DNA of 64,000 bases, taken from assembly GCF_947496855.1 (NCBI RefSeq), contig NZ_CANMED010000001.1, forward strand, positions 806,001 to 870,000, written 5' to 3'. Shown one piece after another: positions 1 to 8,493 of this stretch. The position numbers and the translations under genes were made by a program. The stretch is from an uncultured Aquimarina sp. GTDB taxonomy: Bacteria; Bacteroidota; Bacteroidia; Flavobacteriales; Flavobacteriaceae. Position 1 is the first letter of the stretch. Every line of letters begins with the position of its first letter. The notes under the pieces are model-generated. The model was not told the DNA's origin. It did not search any database and was given only the letters and a program-made list of their open reading frames with translations.

Positions 1-529
1 CAATGCACAAGATGGAGGGTTCGCTAAAGGAGATATTTTTGTATCTGGATCTTTTGGGTATAACTCTACTTCTACTGGTGACGCCAAGTCTAACTCTTTT
101 GAGATTACTCCTAGAGTAGGTTTCTTCGTATCAGATAATATTGTGGTAGGCGCTAGAATAGGTTATACTACTCAAAAACGAGAAGCACCGCTTGCTGCTG
201 ATGTAAAATCAAACATATTTACAGGTGGTGCATTTGGTAGATATTATTTTACACCATCTAATAAGTTTTCCATTTTTGGCGAATTTGGGGCGAACTATTT
301 TTCTGCTAAAACAGAACTAGCAACAATTGATTCAACAACTGACGGATTTGACATCAATGTAGGACCTGGAGTAAGTTATTTCTTAAGTGATCATTTTGCG
401 CTTGAAGCTTTTTGGGGAGCACTAGGATACTCTACTTCAAAAGATGATGGAGCTACAGACTCTACGAATTCATTTCGTATTGGGTTAAATCTTGATGATG
501 TCAATCTTGGATTGGTATATAAATTCTAA
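1..529 (+). CDS. Outer-membrane beta-barrel protein (5' end outside window)
   Basis: The reading frame is open from base 2 and the first visible residues are NAQDGGF, the typical end of a flavobacterial signal peptide, so only the start codon and most of the signal peptide lie outside the window; the internal Met at base 143 is not the start. The rest alternates short hydrophobic strands and Gly/Ser turns and ends in VNLGLVYKF, with the terminal Phe typical of BAM-inserted barrels. It resembles the OmpA-N/OmpX-like 'outer membrane beta-barrel' families of Bacteroidota. The next gene (1031-1564) is similar in architecture and begins its mature part with the same NAQDG, so they may be related. 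No specific function can be assigned. Confidence 0.8.
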   Translation, partial: NAQDGGFAKGDIFVSGSFGYNSTSTGDAKSNSFEITPRVGFFVSDNIVVGARIGYTTQKREAPLAADVKSNIFTGGAFGRYYFTPSNKFSIFGEFGANYFSAKTELATIDSTTDGFDINVGPGVSYFLSDHFALEAFWGALGYSTSKDDGATDSTNSFRIGLNLDDVNLGLVYKF

Positions 530-554
530 GATTCATATTTAATAATAAGTAAAG

Positions 555-586
555 AACCCATTATAATCGTTTTATGATGGGTTTTT
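555..586 (+). terminator. Rho-independent terminator of the first barrel gene
   Basis: A 12-bp stem (one G-T pair) around a 5-nt loop, with outer arms AACCCAT and ATGGGTT, is followed by TTT. It starts 26 bases after the barrel stop codon. Confidence 0.8.
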
Positions 587-996
587 ACTTTCAAATAAAA
601 TGTCACTTACTTTTAATTACTAATAGATTTCTTAAAGATCATAAAACTGTTCACATAGACTTATTTTCGCTGGATGAATAGAAATATTATTAGTGACGTA
701 TCCTTATAAATATACAAGCTAAATTATTAGCTCAGTATTTTTAATTTACTATTCAAAATTGGAATACTATAAGAAATATAAGTTTTTTTCTACTTAAGTT
801 AAAGTGATTTGATTTGAACATAAGATGAGGAATATAAAAAATATTAAAAGAAAACCATGAATTAAACTACAAGAATCTGAACATATATTTTCTTTAGATT
901 AAAAGTTAATTCATTAAAATAGAATTCCCATTTTACAGGGAATATCTAACAAAAAAACTCCCTGAAAACCGTGGTAATTATCCCTTTCCGTTTATA
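587..996. other. AT-rich intergenic region without a recognisable gene
   Basis: About 400 bases of AT-rich DNA between two barrel genes. I see no convincing ORF or RNA gene. Near its end is a short inverted repeat (ATTCCC/GGGAAT, about 924-943) and then CCCTGAAAAC (about 959-968) with a second CCCT about 22 bases later, just upstream of a TAnnTTTG box. Confidence 0.5.
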
Positions 997-1004
997 TAGA
1001 TTTG
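997..1004 (+). promoter_or_regulatory. Possible -7 box for the 1031 gene
   Basis: TAGATTTG matches the Bacteroidota -7 consensus TAnnTTTG and lies 27 bases before the ATG. No TTTG is visible about 18 bases further upstream, where CCCTGAAAAC/CCCTTTCC lie instead, so the promoter may need an activator. A single box of this kind occurs by chance fairly often. Confidence 0.4.
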
Positions 1005-1030
1005 CTTCAAACTATAAACAAACAATTATC

Positions 1031-1564
1031 ATGAAAAAATTAATTTTAACTGCAGTAGCAGTATTTAGCTTAGCTTTTGCTAATGCGCAAGATGGAGAAC
1101 AAACTTCTAAAGGGAAATGGTTAATCGAAGCTAACACTAATTTTGGCGCTGCTCATACAGCTAATACTGGCATTCAATTCACTACTTTTTCAGACGATGC
1201 CGGATCTCGTTTCAATGTTGGATTAGAAGGTGGATATTTCCTTATGGACAATCTAGCAGTAAAAGTAGGATTAGGTTACGGAACTGTTAAAGCTAATTCT
1301 GATGCAGACGCAGTTGACAGGTTTAGTTATAAAATTGGAGCTAAGTATTATATCATAGGTTCTATTCCTGTACAAATTGATTACAGCGGTGTAAGCACTG
1401 ATGCTGATGAAGATCCTTCATTTTTTGGTATTCAGGGTGGTTATGCTATTTTCTTAGGAGAAAATGTTAGCATTGAACCTGGTTTAAGATACAATTTAAG
1501 CTTAAACGATGACTTCTATACTGACGCTTTCCAAGTAAATATTGGATTTGCTATTCATTTATAA
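1031..1564 (+). CDS. Outer-membrane beta-barrel protein
   Basis: 177 aa, starting at MKKLILTAVAVFSLAFANAQ, a classic Sec signal peptide cut after NAQ; the frame is open 20 codons further upstream but that part looks like leader DNA and contains the promoter box. The mature protein is a small barrel of alternating strands and ends in VNIGFAIHL. It resembles generic 'outer membrane beta-barrel protein' families (porin/OmpX-like) of Bacteroidota. It follows another barrel gene on the same strand, with a terminator between them, so they are probably separate transcription units. The role is unknown; structural or adhesin-like barrels of this size are common. Confidence 0.85.
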   Translation: MKKLILTAVAVFSLAFANAQDGEQTSKGKWLIEANTNFGAAHTANTGIQFTTFSDDAGSRFNVGLEGGYFLMDNLAVKVGLGYGTVKANSDADAVDRFSYKIGAKYYIIGSIPVQIDYSGVSTDADEDPSFFGIQGGYAIFLGENVSIEPGLRYNLSLNDDFYTDAFQVNIGFAIHL

Positions 1565-1586
1565 AAACAATTTACAAAAAACCTAT

Positions 1587-1619
1587 AAAAACCATCTTGA
1601 TTAGATCAAGATGGTTTTT
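1587..1619 (+). terminator. Strong stem-loop terminator after the 1031 gene
   Basis: A perfect 14-bp stem (AAAAACCATCTTGA pairing with TCAAGATGGTTTTT) with a 5-nt loop and a T-rich 3' arm. It begins 23 bases after the stop codon. It ends just before the xerD start, which argues against the upstream GTG/ATG-like starts for xerD that would lie inside the stem. Confidence 0.9.
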
Positions 1620-1637
1620 CTTTTTATATTAGGAAGC

Positions 1638-2534
1638 ATGAAATGGAATCATGCTATAAAGGATTACGAACATTATTTACGAATTGAAAGAGGCCTCTCT
1701 GATAACTCAATTATCAATTATAGTTTAGATATCCAAAAATTACTTAGGTATCTAGAAGAGAATGATATAAAGACCACTCCTATCTCTATAGAAAAAGACA
1801 CCCTTCAACAATTTATTTATGAAACTGCTAAACTAGTAAATGCTAGATCTCAGGCTAGAATAATTTCTGGCTTAAAAAGCTTTTTTAATTATTTAATTTT
1901 CGAAGATTATAGAGAAATCAACCCTATGGAACTTATAGAAGCCCCTAAAACTGGCAGAAAGTTGCCAGACACGTTATCTCTAGAAGAGATAGACAGTATC
2001 ATTTCACATGTAGATTTAAGCAAACCCGAAGGGGAAAGAAATAAAGCTATTATAGAAACTCTTTATGGATGCGGACTTCGAGTTAGTGAATTAATCGATT
2101 TAAAGCTCTCTAATCTTTTTTTTGAAGAAGGTTTTATCAGTGTAACAGGAAAAGGAGATAAACAACGATTTGTACCTATTGGAGAAATAACACAGAAATA
2201 TATTAATATTTATAAAAACGAAATAAGAATTCACCTAGATATCAAGAAAGGACATGAAGATACCTTATTTTTAAATCGCAGAGGAAGACAACTTACTAGA
2301 GCAATGATTTTTACGATTGTAAAAAGACTTGTAGAAAAAGCAGGTATTCATAAAAATATAAGTCCACATACATTTAGGCATTCGTTTGCCACCCATCTGT
2401 TAGAAAACGGAGCTGACCTAAGAGCTATACAACTTATGTTAGGGCACGAAAGTATTACTACTACAGAAATATATATGCATCTTGACAGAAGTCACCTAAC
2501 CGAAGTTATCAATACATTTCATCCCAGAAGATAA
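1638..2534 (+). CDS. xerD: Site-specific tyrosine recombinase XerD
   Basis: 298 aa, the usual XerC/XerD length, when started at MKWNHAIKDY; an earlier possible start at 1611 would lie in the preceding terminator stem. The N-terminal SAM-like core-binding domain spans about residues 1-95 and the catalytic domain 105-295. All catalytic residues are visible: Arg148 (GLRVSEL), Lys172 (GKGDKQR), His244 and Arg247 (HTFRHSF), His270 (GHES) and the nucleophile Tyr279 (IYMHL). Xer recombinases resolve chromosome dimers at dif during division, with FtsK. There are no transposon or integron features nearby, so this is the housekeeping enzyme and not an integrase. XerC versus XerD cannot be settled from sequence alone; the context and length favour XerD. 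Confidence 0.93.
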   Translation: MKWNHAIKDYEHYLRIERGLSDNSIINYSLDIQKLLRYLEENDIKTTPISIEKDTLQQFIYETAKLVNARSQARIISGLKSFFNYLIFEDYREINPMELIEAPKTGRKLPDTLSLEEIDSIISHVDLSKPEGERNKAIIETLYGCGLRVSELIDLKLSNLFFEEGFISVTGKGDKQRFVPIGEITQKYINIYKNEIRIHLDIKKGHEDTLFLNRRGRQLTRAMIFTIVKRLVEKAGIHKNISPHTFRHSFATHLLENGADLRAIQLMLGHESITTTEIYMHLDRSHLTEVINTFHPRR

Positions 2535-2536
2535 AT

Positions 2537-3493
2537 ATGAAAGTAAACTGGTTAAGGAAAAATATCATATACATTATATTTCTAAGCTGCTCATTTATAT
2601 ACTCACAAAGATTTAGTGCGGATGGTGGTATTATGTTAAAAACAGAAATCACTTTAGGAAACCAAAATCTATGGTTAAAACTAGGTATTTTTGGTTTTGG
2701 CACTCTTAATTATGGAGATATTTCTGTAGAAAGCGGATTATCTTTTGCATCCTATCAAATTCTAAAGCGGCATACAGTAAAGACCAATGGATTGGCTTAT
2801 TCGTATGATTTCTTTGCACTAGCCGGACTTGGTAAAAATAGTAACTTATTAGGATCCTCTATATCGAGCATGAATACTTCAATTATCTTTAATCCGAATG
2901 GAAAAGGAGGATTTAATGGGTTAGGCTTTGGGTTTAGTAAAGATTATCTTCCTAAATCACTAAAATCTTACGGATTAAAACGTGGAGCATTATTAATGCG
3001 TTTTAGTAATGCAGATCATAATCTTCATCTTGTTTTTCAGAACGATTTTAGCATCGGTTTATTCAGTGGTGCAGGTACAGACTATGGAGTAACTGGTTCG
3101 TTAGATATTGGTTTTACAAAAATTACAAATCAACAAACTTTATATAAATTGGGAATAGGAATTGACCTATTTACGGCAAGACCAGATTATAGTAGATCTC
3201 CTAGAAATTCAATTAACTCAGATGATCAACGTAAAAATGTATGGTTTACATTACCTCCATTTAAAGAACTTTTTTATGGTAATCTGTATGCGTATGGTTC
3301 TTATCAAGAAAATAATTTTTCTATTCATTCTAACGTAGGCATCAATAGTCAAAAAGCTGGTGCTTACATCCAGAATATACTACACGATGGATTAGGACTA
3401 AACCCTAGATTTCCTTGGTCAGTAGAAACCAAAGATAAAATCTATCTAGAAGTAAGCGGAAGTGGGTTTCTTAAAACCATTACAGATGATTAA
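2537..3493 (+). CDS. Secreted beta-rich protein, polymorphic toxin type 23-like
   Basis: 318 aa. An N-terminal signal sequence (hydrophobic about residues 9-22, ending IYSQ) is followed by a Gly-rich, strand-turn-strand protein. The C-terminal part has features I associate with the 'polymorphic toxin type 23' family of Bacteroidota: VFQNDF, IDLFTARPDY, and a block with GINSQKAGAYIQNILHDG followed by PRFPW. That family was predicted as a nuclease-like toxin domain, but stand-alone secreted members with a barrel-like look also exist, so toxicity is inference only. The gene starts 2 bases after xerD and overlaps the next gene by 8 bases, so it is probably co-transcribed with the LRR lipoprotein. 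Alternative: an uncharacterised outer-membrane barrel. Confidence 0.5.
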   Translation: MKVNWLRKNIIYIIFLSCSFIYSQRFSADGGIMLKTEITLGNQNLWLKLGIFGFGTLNYGDISVESGLSFASYQILKRHTVKTNGLAYSYDFFALAGLGKNSNLLGSSISSMNTSIIFNPNGKGGFNGLGFGFSKDYLPKSLKSYGLKRGALLMRFSNADHNLHLVFQNDFSIGLFSGAGTDYGVTGSLDIGFTKITNQQTLYKLGIGIDLFTARPDYSRSPRNSINSDDQRKNVWFTLPPFKELFYGNLYAYGSYQENNFSIHSNVGINSQKAGAYIQNILHDGLGLNPRFPWSVETKDKIYLEVSGSGFLKTITDD

Positions 3494-4430
3494 AAGACAC
3501 CTACTTTATATATCCATATCATTGCTATCATTTAGTTGTTCTACCTATACCACATTTTATAGTAAAACTCATCAAGAGATCAACCCTGCAAAATCTTCAA
3601 AAATTTATCGGCTAGATCTCAGTAATCAAGACCTTGAAGAGTTGCCAGTTTCAATTGAAAATATAAAGGATCTAAAAATGATTAATTTAAGCAACAATAC
3701 TAAGCTTAACATTGATAATACATTAAAAAAACTTGCTGTTCATAAAAACTTAGAAGTTTTAATCCTTGACAATCTAGATATTAAAAAAGTTCCAGCTTCC
3801 ATAAAATTGTTTCCTAATCTTAAACAAGTTTCATTTGTAAATAATCCAAATCTAAATCTGCAACAAGCAATTACGCAAATTTCAGAATTACCAATTGAAT
3901 TTCTAAATTTAAAAAACAATAAACTCACCAGTCTTCCTAAAAACATTACCAAATTACAAGATTTAAAAGATCTTAATGTATCCTACAACTCTATAAATGA
4001 TCCTAACACTTATATACACCTAGGAAAACTGCCAAAGTTGTATTCATTATGGATTGATCACAATCACTTGAAAATACTGCCCAAAACTATTGGAGAACTT
4101 GATCAAATCAGATTTTTGTACGTTGATCATAATGAATTAAAAGATTTACCCGATCAACTAGTTAATATGAAAAAAGTATGGGTCATACACGCTGGATATA
4201 ATAAATTCACTGAGCTCCCCGAAGTTTTCACAACAATGAAAGCGTTATTAATGATTCATGTTAACAATAATCAAATTCAAGTGATTCCTAAAGCTTATGA
4301 AACTGAAAAATACCCATTAGCAGGACTATTACTGGATAATAATCCTCTTCCTGAAGCGGAGAAACAAAAGGCAAAAAAAATATTTAGTGGATTCTTTTTA
4401 CTCTCTTTTGGGCAAAAAGGGTATAAATAA
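3486..4430 (+). CDS. Leucine-rich-repeat lipoprotein
   Basis: 314 aa. The start MIKRHLLYISISLLSFSCS gives a lipoprotein signal with Cys at the LSFSC lipobox; its ATG overlaps the end of the previous gene by 8 bases, which implies translational coupling. From about residue 40 onward it is made of 23-residue leucine-rich repeats of the bacterial/plant intracellular type (LxxLxLxxNxLxxLPxxI), for example LDLSNQDLEELP and LNLKNNKLTSLP, about nine or ten in all. LRR domains bind proteins; as a lipoprotein it would sit in the outer or inner membrane facing the periplasm or surface. The overlap with the type 23-like gene suggests a functional pair, which is inference. Confidence 0.8.
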   Translation: MIKRHLLYISISLLSFSCSTYTTFYSKTHQEINPAKSSKIYRLDLSNQDLEELPVSIENIKDLKMINLSNNTKLNIDNTLKKLAVHKNLEVLILDNLDIKKVPASIKLFPNLKQVSFVNNPNLNLQQAITQISELPIEFLNLKNNKLTSLPKNITKLQDLKDLNVSYNSINDPNTYIHLGKLPKLYSLWIDHNHLKILPKTIGELDQIRFLYVDHNELKDLPDQLVNMKKVWVIHAGYNKFTELPEVFTTMKALLMIHVNNNQIQVIPKAYETEKYPLAGLLLDNNPLPEAEKQKAKKIFSGFFLLSFGQKGYK

Positions 4431-4459
4431 AAAACTCTCGAAAATTTCGAGAGTTTTTT
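4430..4459. terminator. Bidirectional terminator between convergent genes
   Basis: Near-perfect palindrome (ACTCTCGAAA...TTTCGAGAGT) flanked by A-tract and T-tract, directly after the LRR gene and 20 bases from the stop of the convergent lipoprotein gene. It can serve both strands. Confidence 0.85.
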
Positions 4460-4479
4460 GTTATGAAAATTTTACCGTC

Positions 4480-5346
4480 TTATCGGATTACTTGTCCTTG
4501 AGGTATTGCAGTATTTGAATTCATAGTTAACAAATCTCCAGGAGCATCAGTTAATTGTATATTTCCTGTTAATGGTTTTAGAAAAAATGGTGCTTTATCT
4601 TCATCATCTGCAGGTTCAACAGAAATCACAACAGTAGACCCTCTAAGATCTACAGGAAATGTAACGCCGTCAGGAGACGCTGAATTATTAAGAAAATCTT
4701 CACCTGGAAATGGTGGAGCCTGGTTAGCAGTACTACTAAAAGAATTAAAATCATCTGCTATTGTTGGGTCTGTAAATGTACCAGTAGAAACAGGTACATT
4801 ATTGATTACAACCCATCCTTCATATTTCCATCCGTTTCTCAAAGTACCAAGTGTTAAACCAGCTTCCGCAGAACCAGAAGAATTATCAATAAACCAAACA
4901 CCAGAATCCTCATTGGTATCATCATTATCCGTTGGTGTACCCATAAAAAAGGTTCCAGCCGTTCCATTAAAAGAAGTTACAGCATCCTCAAAACTTAAAG
5001 ATGCAGAGTTTCCATTAAAATCTCCTTTTAAAATTCTAGTTTCTGAAGGCACATTATCCGTATCACCAGCTTGTTCTATCGTTAAAATAAATTCTGTCGC
5101 TCTATTTAGCTCATCCGCAATAAAAGTAAAAGTTTTATTTCCAGTTGGATTAGTAAATTTTTCTGTTGGTTTAGGCACACCATCAACTAGTATCCAACCC
5201 TGATACGTAGTTCCGCCTGTCAATGTCTCTAAATTAAATGTTTGCAATGTCAAATTTGCCACCGCTGGCCCATCATCACTTGAACAAGAAACTCCTAATA
5301 ATCCCAAGGCAATTGTTGCAATCGCCATCATTTTTTTTGTCATCAT
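4480..5346 (-). CDS. Lipoprotein with two RskA-like repeats (paralogue 1)
   Basis: 288 aa, started at MMTKKMMAIATIALGLLGVS with lipobox VSCSSDD; an upstream in-frame Met at 5397 would put 17 hydrophilic residues before the signal peptide and is rejected. The mature protein holds two repeats, each with a YxGWxxxxxVP motif followed by a strand with F(T) and ending in a xISVEP/LTIEQ segment (about residues 28-130 and 145-275). This pattern resembles the extracellular beta-domain of anti-sigma-K factor RskA, but there is no anti-sigma N-terminal domain or sigma factor nearby, so only the fold is suggested. It is about half identical to the next gene (5483-6364), an evident tandem duplication. Confidence 0.6.
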   Translation of the reverse strand: MMTKKMMAIATIALGLLGVSCSSDDGPAVANLTLQTFNLETLTGGTTYQGWILVDGVPKPTEKFTNPTGNKTFTFIADELNRATEFILTIEQAGDTDNVPSETRILKGDFNGNSASLSFEDAVTSFNGTAGTFFMGTPTDNDDTNEDSGVWFIDNSSGSAEAGLTLGTLRNGWKYEGWVVINNVPVSTGTFTDPTIADDFNSFSSTANQAPPFPGEDFLNNSASPDGVTFPVDLRGSTVVISVEPADDEDKAPFFLKPLTGNIQLTDAPGDLLTMNSNTAIPQGQVIR

Positions 5347-5451
5347 TTTTTGCTTTTTTATTAATGAGATAAAATTATAAAATTCATCAATACCCATAAC
5401 TATAAAAACTAAACAAAATTGTACGCGAAAACCACTATTTTTATATGTTTT

Positions 5452-5471
5452 AGTAAGTCAATTGACTTACT
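5452..5471. repeat. 20-bp perfect palindrome between the paralogous lipoproteins
   Basis: AGTAAGTCAATTGACTTACT reads identically on both strands. It lies between the stop of the upstream (6364) and the start of the downstream (5346) paralogue. The minus-strand continuation is A-rich and not T-rich, so it is a poor intrinsic terminator; it could be an operator or an RNA-stabilising stem. Confidence 0.5.
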
Positions 5472-5482
5472 TTCATCTATAA

Positions 5483-6364
5483 TTATCTCAATACTCTCCC
5501 AAAAGGAGGGTTATCGTTAATCAAAAGAGAATGTAACGTAGTATTAACTTTTCCCGCCTTGCCGAGTAATGGCTTTACAAAAAATGGCGATAAAGTATCA
5601 AAATCAGGGTCTGGCTCTACAGAAATAAAAACAGTTTTTTCTTGTACATCTCCGTCTAAAGGAAAAATAAGAGGATTTGGAGCGTTGCTTAAGAAGTCTT
5701 CTCCCGGAAATGGTCTACTTATGCTGGTACCACCATATGAAGATGCTTCATCAGAACTATTTACAGAAGTAAACTTTCCTGTGGTTACAGGTATCTCATT
5801 AAAAACTATCCAGCCTTCATATTTCCATCCATTTTCTAAGTCTGGCAAATTTAAACCTGGAACAACACCTGCGAAACCTGTAGGGTCTTCAAACCAAATA
5901 CCATTTTGCTCATTAGTACTGTCCAAATCCGTTGGAGTTGCAATTATAAATTTTCCTGAAGCACTAAAGAAATCTCCAATAACTTCGTCAATAGTAATCA
6001 TTGCTTCATCATTCTCATTAAACAATCCACTTAATAATTTAGTTTCAGAAGGTATGGCGTCTTCATCTCCCGACGGTTCTATAGATATTATAAACTCAGT
6101 GGCTTGTTCTAAATAGTTGGCATTAACCATAAATGTTTGTACAGATTCAATAGTTATAAATTTCCCAGTAGACATAGGCACATCATCAACAATAATCCAA
6201 CCTTCATAACTTGCTCCATTGTTCAGAGATTCGAGTCCATTTAACTCTAGTGTTAAGGTAGTTAAAGGAGTTGTAACTATTCCATCTGCATCTTTAGAAC
6301 AAGATTGTAAGCTCATTACAATAAGAACAATCATGACAGCTGTTATTATTAATTTTTTCATCAT
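5483..6364 (-). CDS. Lipoprotein with two RskA-like repeats (paralogue 2)
   Basis: 293 aa. MMKKLIITAVMIVLIVMSLQSC gives a lipoprotein signal (LQSCSKD). As in the neighbouring paralogue there are two repeats with YEGWIIVDDVPMSTGKF and YEGWIVFNEIPVTTGKF, and each ends with a segment of the form IISIEPSGDED / VFISVEPDPDFD. Both proteins also share an FPGEDFL motif in the second repeat and the DxDSTNExxGxWF stretch between repeats. The fold is again RskA-extracellular-domain-like. The two genes are on one strand, 136 bases apart. A surface or periplasmic binding role is possible; no specific ligand can be named. Confidence 0.6.
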   Translation of the reverse strand: MMKKLIITAVMIVLIVMSLQSCSKDADGIVTTPLTTLTLELNGLESLNNGASYEGWIIVDDVPMSTGKFITIESVQTFMVNANYLEQATEFIISIEPSGDEDAIPSETKLLSGLFNENDEAMITIDEVIGDFFSASGKFIIATPTDLDSTNEQNGIWFEDPTGFAGVVPGLNLPDLENGWKYEGWIVFNEIPVTTGKFTSVNSSDEASSYGGTSISRPFPGEDFLSNAPNPLIFPLDGDVQEKTVFISVEPDPDFDTLSPFFVKPLLGKAGKVNTTLHSLLINDNPPFGRVLR

Positions 6365-6590
6365 TTTTTGTTTTAATTAATTATTAATTAGACATTCTAT
6401 CATTAGTATGACACTGAAACAAAAAATAATAACAACAGTTATTAACTTGATCAACAAAAAAATCAATTCATAGAATTCATAGAATTCATCAAGAACATTC
6501 CTCAGTCAATTCTTTATTTACATAATTTATTATTACATTTTTCATATTGGAAAATCATATTACTAAACGCATTACGGCTATATGATCTTT

Positions 6591-8132
6591 TTAGGATTCT
6601 AATGATTGTTGGGCTGGTTCTGGCTGTTTAAACAATTCTAAATATGATTTTCCAATATGAGAAACAATATCACTAGCCAATAAACCTTGATAACCAGTTT
6701 CTTGAATTGCCAAATCTCCTGAACTACCATGCAAATACACTCCAAAGACTGCTGCATGTAATGGATCATATCCTTGAGAAATTAATCCAGTAATAATTCC
6801 GGTTAAAACATCCCCGCTTCCAGCTGTAGCCATTCCTGGATTCCCAGAAGTATTCACATAAATATCATCCTTGTAAATAATCATCGTATTTGCTCCTTTA
6901 ATCACAACAATACAATCATGTTTTTTAGAAAACTCTTTTACCTTATTAATTTTATCAAAATCATCATTCCATTCACCAATTAAACGCTTTAGTTCTCCAG
7001 GGTGTGGAGTTAATACTGTATGTTTAGGTAAAAATTGTAAGAATTCTGGTGCTTTTGCCAAAATATTAATCGCATCAGCATCAACAACCAACATTGTTTT
7101 ATTTTGTTTCAAAAATTCACCAAAAGTTTTTATCGTTTTTTCACGAGTACCAAGTCCTATTCCTATTCCTATAACAGATGGATCAAAATCAACAGTTATG
7201 TTAGAGATATAATCATCCTCATAATCAGTGACAACCATAGCTTCAGGAATTGAGGTTTGAAGAATATTATATCCGCATTCAGGAATATAAGCTGTTGTCA
7301 AACCAGCTCCAATACGTAATGCTGATTTTGTAGCCAACACTACACTACCGATTTTACCATAACTACCTCCTACGATTAAACAATGTCCATAATCTCCTTT
7401 ATGGGCAAATTTATGTCTAGGCCTGTATAAAGAAAGTACTTCGTTTTTACCTAATAACTCGGCAAAACCCGGGGTCTCTGCGATAAAATCTCTATTAAGG
7501 CCAATATCTATAACTTCTAAGTCTTGGGAATATTGACCTGTTTCCGGTAGGAAAAATATCAATTTTGGTAATTGAAAAGTAACCGTTGTAGATGCATAAA
7601 TAACACCTTCTGGATTATCGGGAGCCTTATCTGCATATAAACCAGATGGTACATCAATCGATAATGTAAAACATCTGGAGGCATTGATATGTTTAATTAA
7701 AATGATTACCCAAGGTAATAAAGGTCTGTTTAGTCCAATACCAAAAATGGCGTCTATTACCATATCCTGTTGTTTAATATCAGGTAAATCTTCCTCTGAC
7801 TTTAGCTGTATTGGCCATTCTGTACCTATAGCTTTTAGACGATCATAATTTGCCAAAAAATCCTCTGATCTCTTATCACTAAAATTAACAATGTAGGTTT
7901 TTACATGGTATCCATGCTCTATCAATAATCGAGAAATTACTAGTCCATCTCCCCCATTGTTTCCTATACCACAAAAAACATGGATTGGAATTGGAGCACC
8001 TTGTAATCGTTGATGCAATACATTGAATATTTGAGTAGCAGCTCTTTCCATCAATTCTAAAGAAGTGATTTTTTGGGATTGAATAGTAAATTCGTCTGCT
8101 TTTCGCATTTGAGTAGCGGAAAATATCTTCAC
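6591..8132 (-). CDS. nnr: Bifunctional NAD(P)H-hydrate epimerase / ADP-dependent dehydratase
   Basis: 513 aa. The N-terminal half (residues 1 to about 215) is the YjeF_N-type epimerase with the NNGGDG motif (CGIGNNGGDGLVIS) that interconverts R- and S-NAD(P)HX. The C-terminal half (about 230-500) is the ribokinase-like ADP-dependent dehydratase, with GDYGHCLIVGGSYGKIG and the catalytic NPGMATAGSGDVLTGI block. Together they repair hydrated NAD(P)H in the cytosol. Length and domain order match the fused enzyme of most bacteria. Transcribed alone on the minus strand; its 5' end is divergent from the threonine operon. Confidence 0.95.
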   Translation of the reverse strand: MKIFSATQMRKADEFTIQSQKITSLELMERAATQIFNVLHQRLQGAPIPIHVFCGIGNNGGDGLVISRLLIEHGYHVKTYIVNFSDKRSEDFLANYDRLKAIGTEWPIQLKSEEDLPDIKQQDMVIDAIFGIGLNRPLLPWVIILIKHINASRCFTLSIDVPSGLYADKAPDNPEGVIYASTTVTFQLPKLIFFLPETGQYSQDLEVIDIGLNRDFIAETPGFAELLGKNEVLSLYRPRHKFAHKGDYGHCLIVGGSYGKIGSVVLATKSALRIGAGLTTAYIPECGYNILQTSIPEAMVVTDYEDDYISNITVDFDPSVIGIGIGLGTREKTIKTFGEFLKQNKTMLVVDADAINILAKAPEFLQFLPKHTVLTPHPGELKRLIGEWNDDFDKINKVKEFSKKHDCIVVIKGANTMIIYKDDIYVNTSGNPGMATAGSGDVLTGIITGLISQGYDPLHAAVFGVYLHGSSGDLAIQETGYQGLLASDIVSHIGKSYLELFKQPEPAQQSLES

Positions 8133-8273
8133 AAGTTTAATTTTTAGTAATTATTTGATAATACGTTTTCAAAATACAATAATCCTTTTTAATTTATTTT
8201 TTTAAGAATGCTTTAACGAATCAACTCATAAATTAAAGGATCAATAAAAGTTTATGATTAGTAACGTTTTTAT

Positions 8274-8303
8274 TTTGTTCAAAAGTAAAAAATTATACAT
8301 TTG
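8274..8303 (+). promoter_or_regulatory. Promoter of the threonine operon leader
   Basis: TTTG at 8274-8277 and TACATTTG at 8296-8303, separated by 18 bases, match the Bacteroidota sigma-A consensus TTTG-N(17-19)-TAnnTTTG exactly. Transcription would start near 8310, about 16 bases before the leader-peptide ATG. Confidence 0.75.
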
Positions 8304-8325
8304 AACTTAAATATAAAGCAAACTA

Positions 8326-8439
8326 ATGTTTAGTACGGTTTCAATCTCGGTTTTACTTTTCGCGTTAGGAACAACAGCGGCTTTCGCTTACACTTCTTTT
8401 ACACGTACTACAGCTACAATTATTACCCTTAGGGGTTAA
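8326..8439 (+). CDS. thrL: Thr/Ile-rich leader peptide of the threonine operon
   Basis: A 37-codon ORF, too short for ordinary gene callers, ends 95 bases before thrA. The start is MFSTVSISVLL and the end is TSFTRTTATIITLRG. It has nine Thr and three Ile; seven of the last 15 residues are Thr or Ile codons in a cluster (ACT ACA GCT ACA ATT ATT ACC). This is the signature of the enterobacterial thrL attenuator, where ribosome stalling at Thr/Ile codons controls transcription into thrABC. A promoter of the right type sits immediately upstream. No GC-rich stem with a U-tract follows, so the mechanism may differ (see findings). The name thrL is by analogy. Confidence 0.8.
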   Translation: MFSTVSISVLLFALGTTAAFAYTSFTRTTATIITLRG

Positions 8440-8493
8440 TTATTTATATATCACAGAAATCAAGTAAGTAGTTTATTTTACGTAAAGAAACTA
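8420..8493 (+). promoter_or_regulatory. Possible RNA stems in the thr leader
   Basis: One weak hairpin pairs the Ile-Ile-Thr codons with the region over the leader stop (ATTACCC against GGGGTTAAT, with a bulge, about 8420-8445). A second pairs TAGTTT (8469-8474) with AAACTA (8488-8493). Neither is followed by a U-tract. These are read by eye, without energy calculation. Confidence 0.35.

Noticed and set aside
1611..1637. Upstream start for xerD
   Set aside because: It would lie in the terminator stem of the preceding gene and adds residues absent from the XerD family.
1638..2534. XerD as a phage or transposon integrase marking a mobile element
   Set aside because: Length and sequence are those of the housekeeping recombinase and no attachment repeats or mobile genes surround it.
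5452..5471. 20-bp palindrome as a terminator
   Set aside because: No T-tract on either strand in the needed direction; kept only as a repeat/possible operator.
4802..6116. Long plus-strand ORFs (133 and 185 codons) opposite the two lipoprotein genes
   Set aside because: They run antisense to genes with clear signal peptides and repeats; absence of stops comes from the codon use of the real strand, and their translations look non-biological (Ser/Pro/Val-rich).
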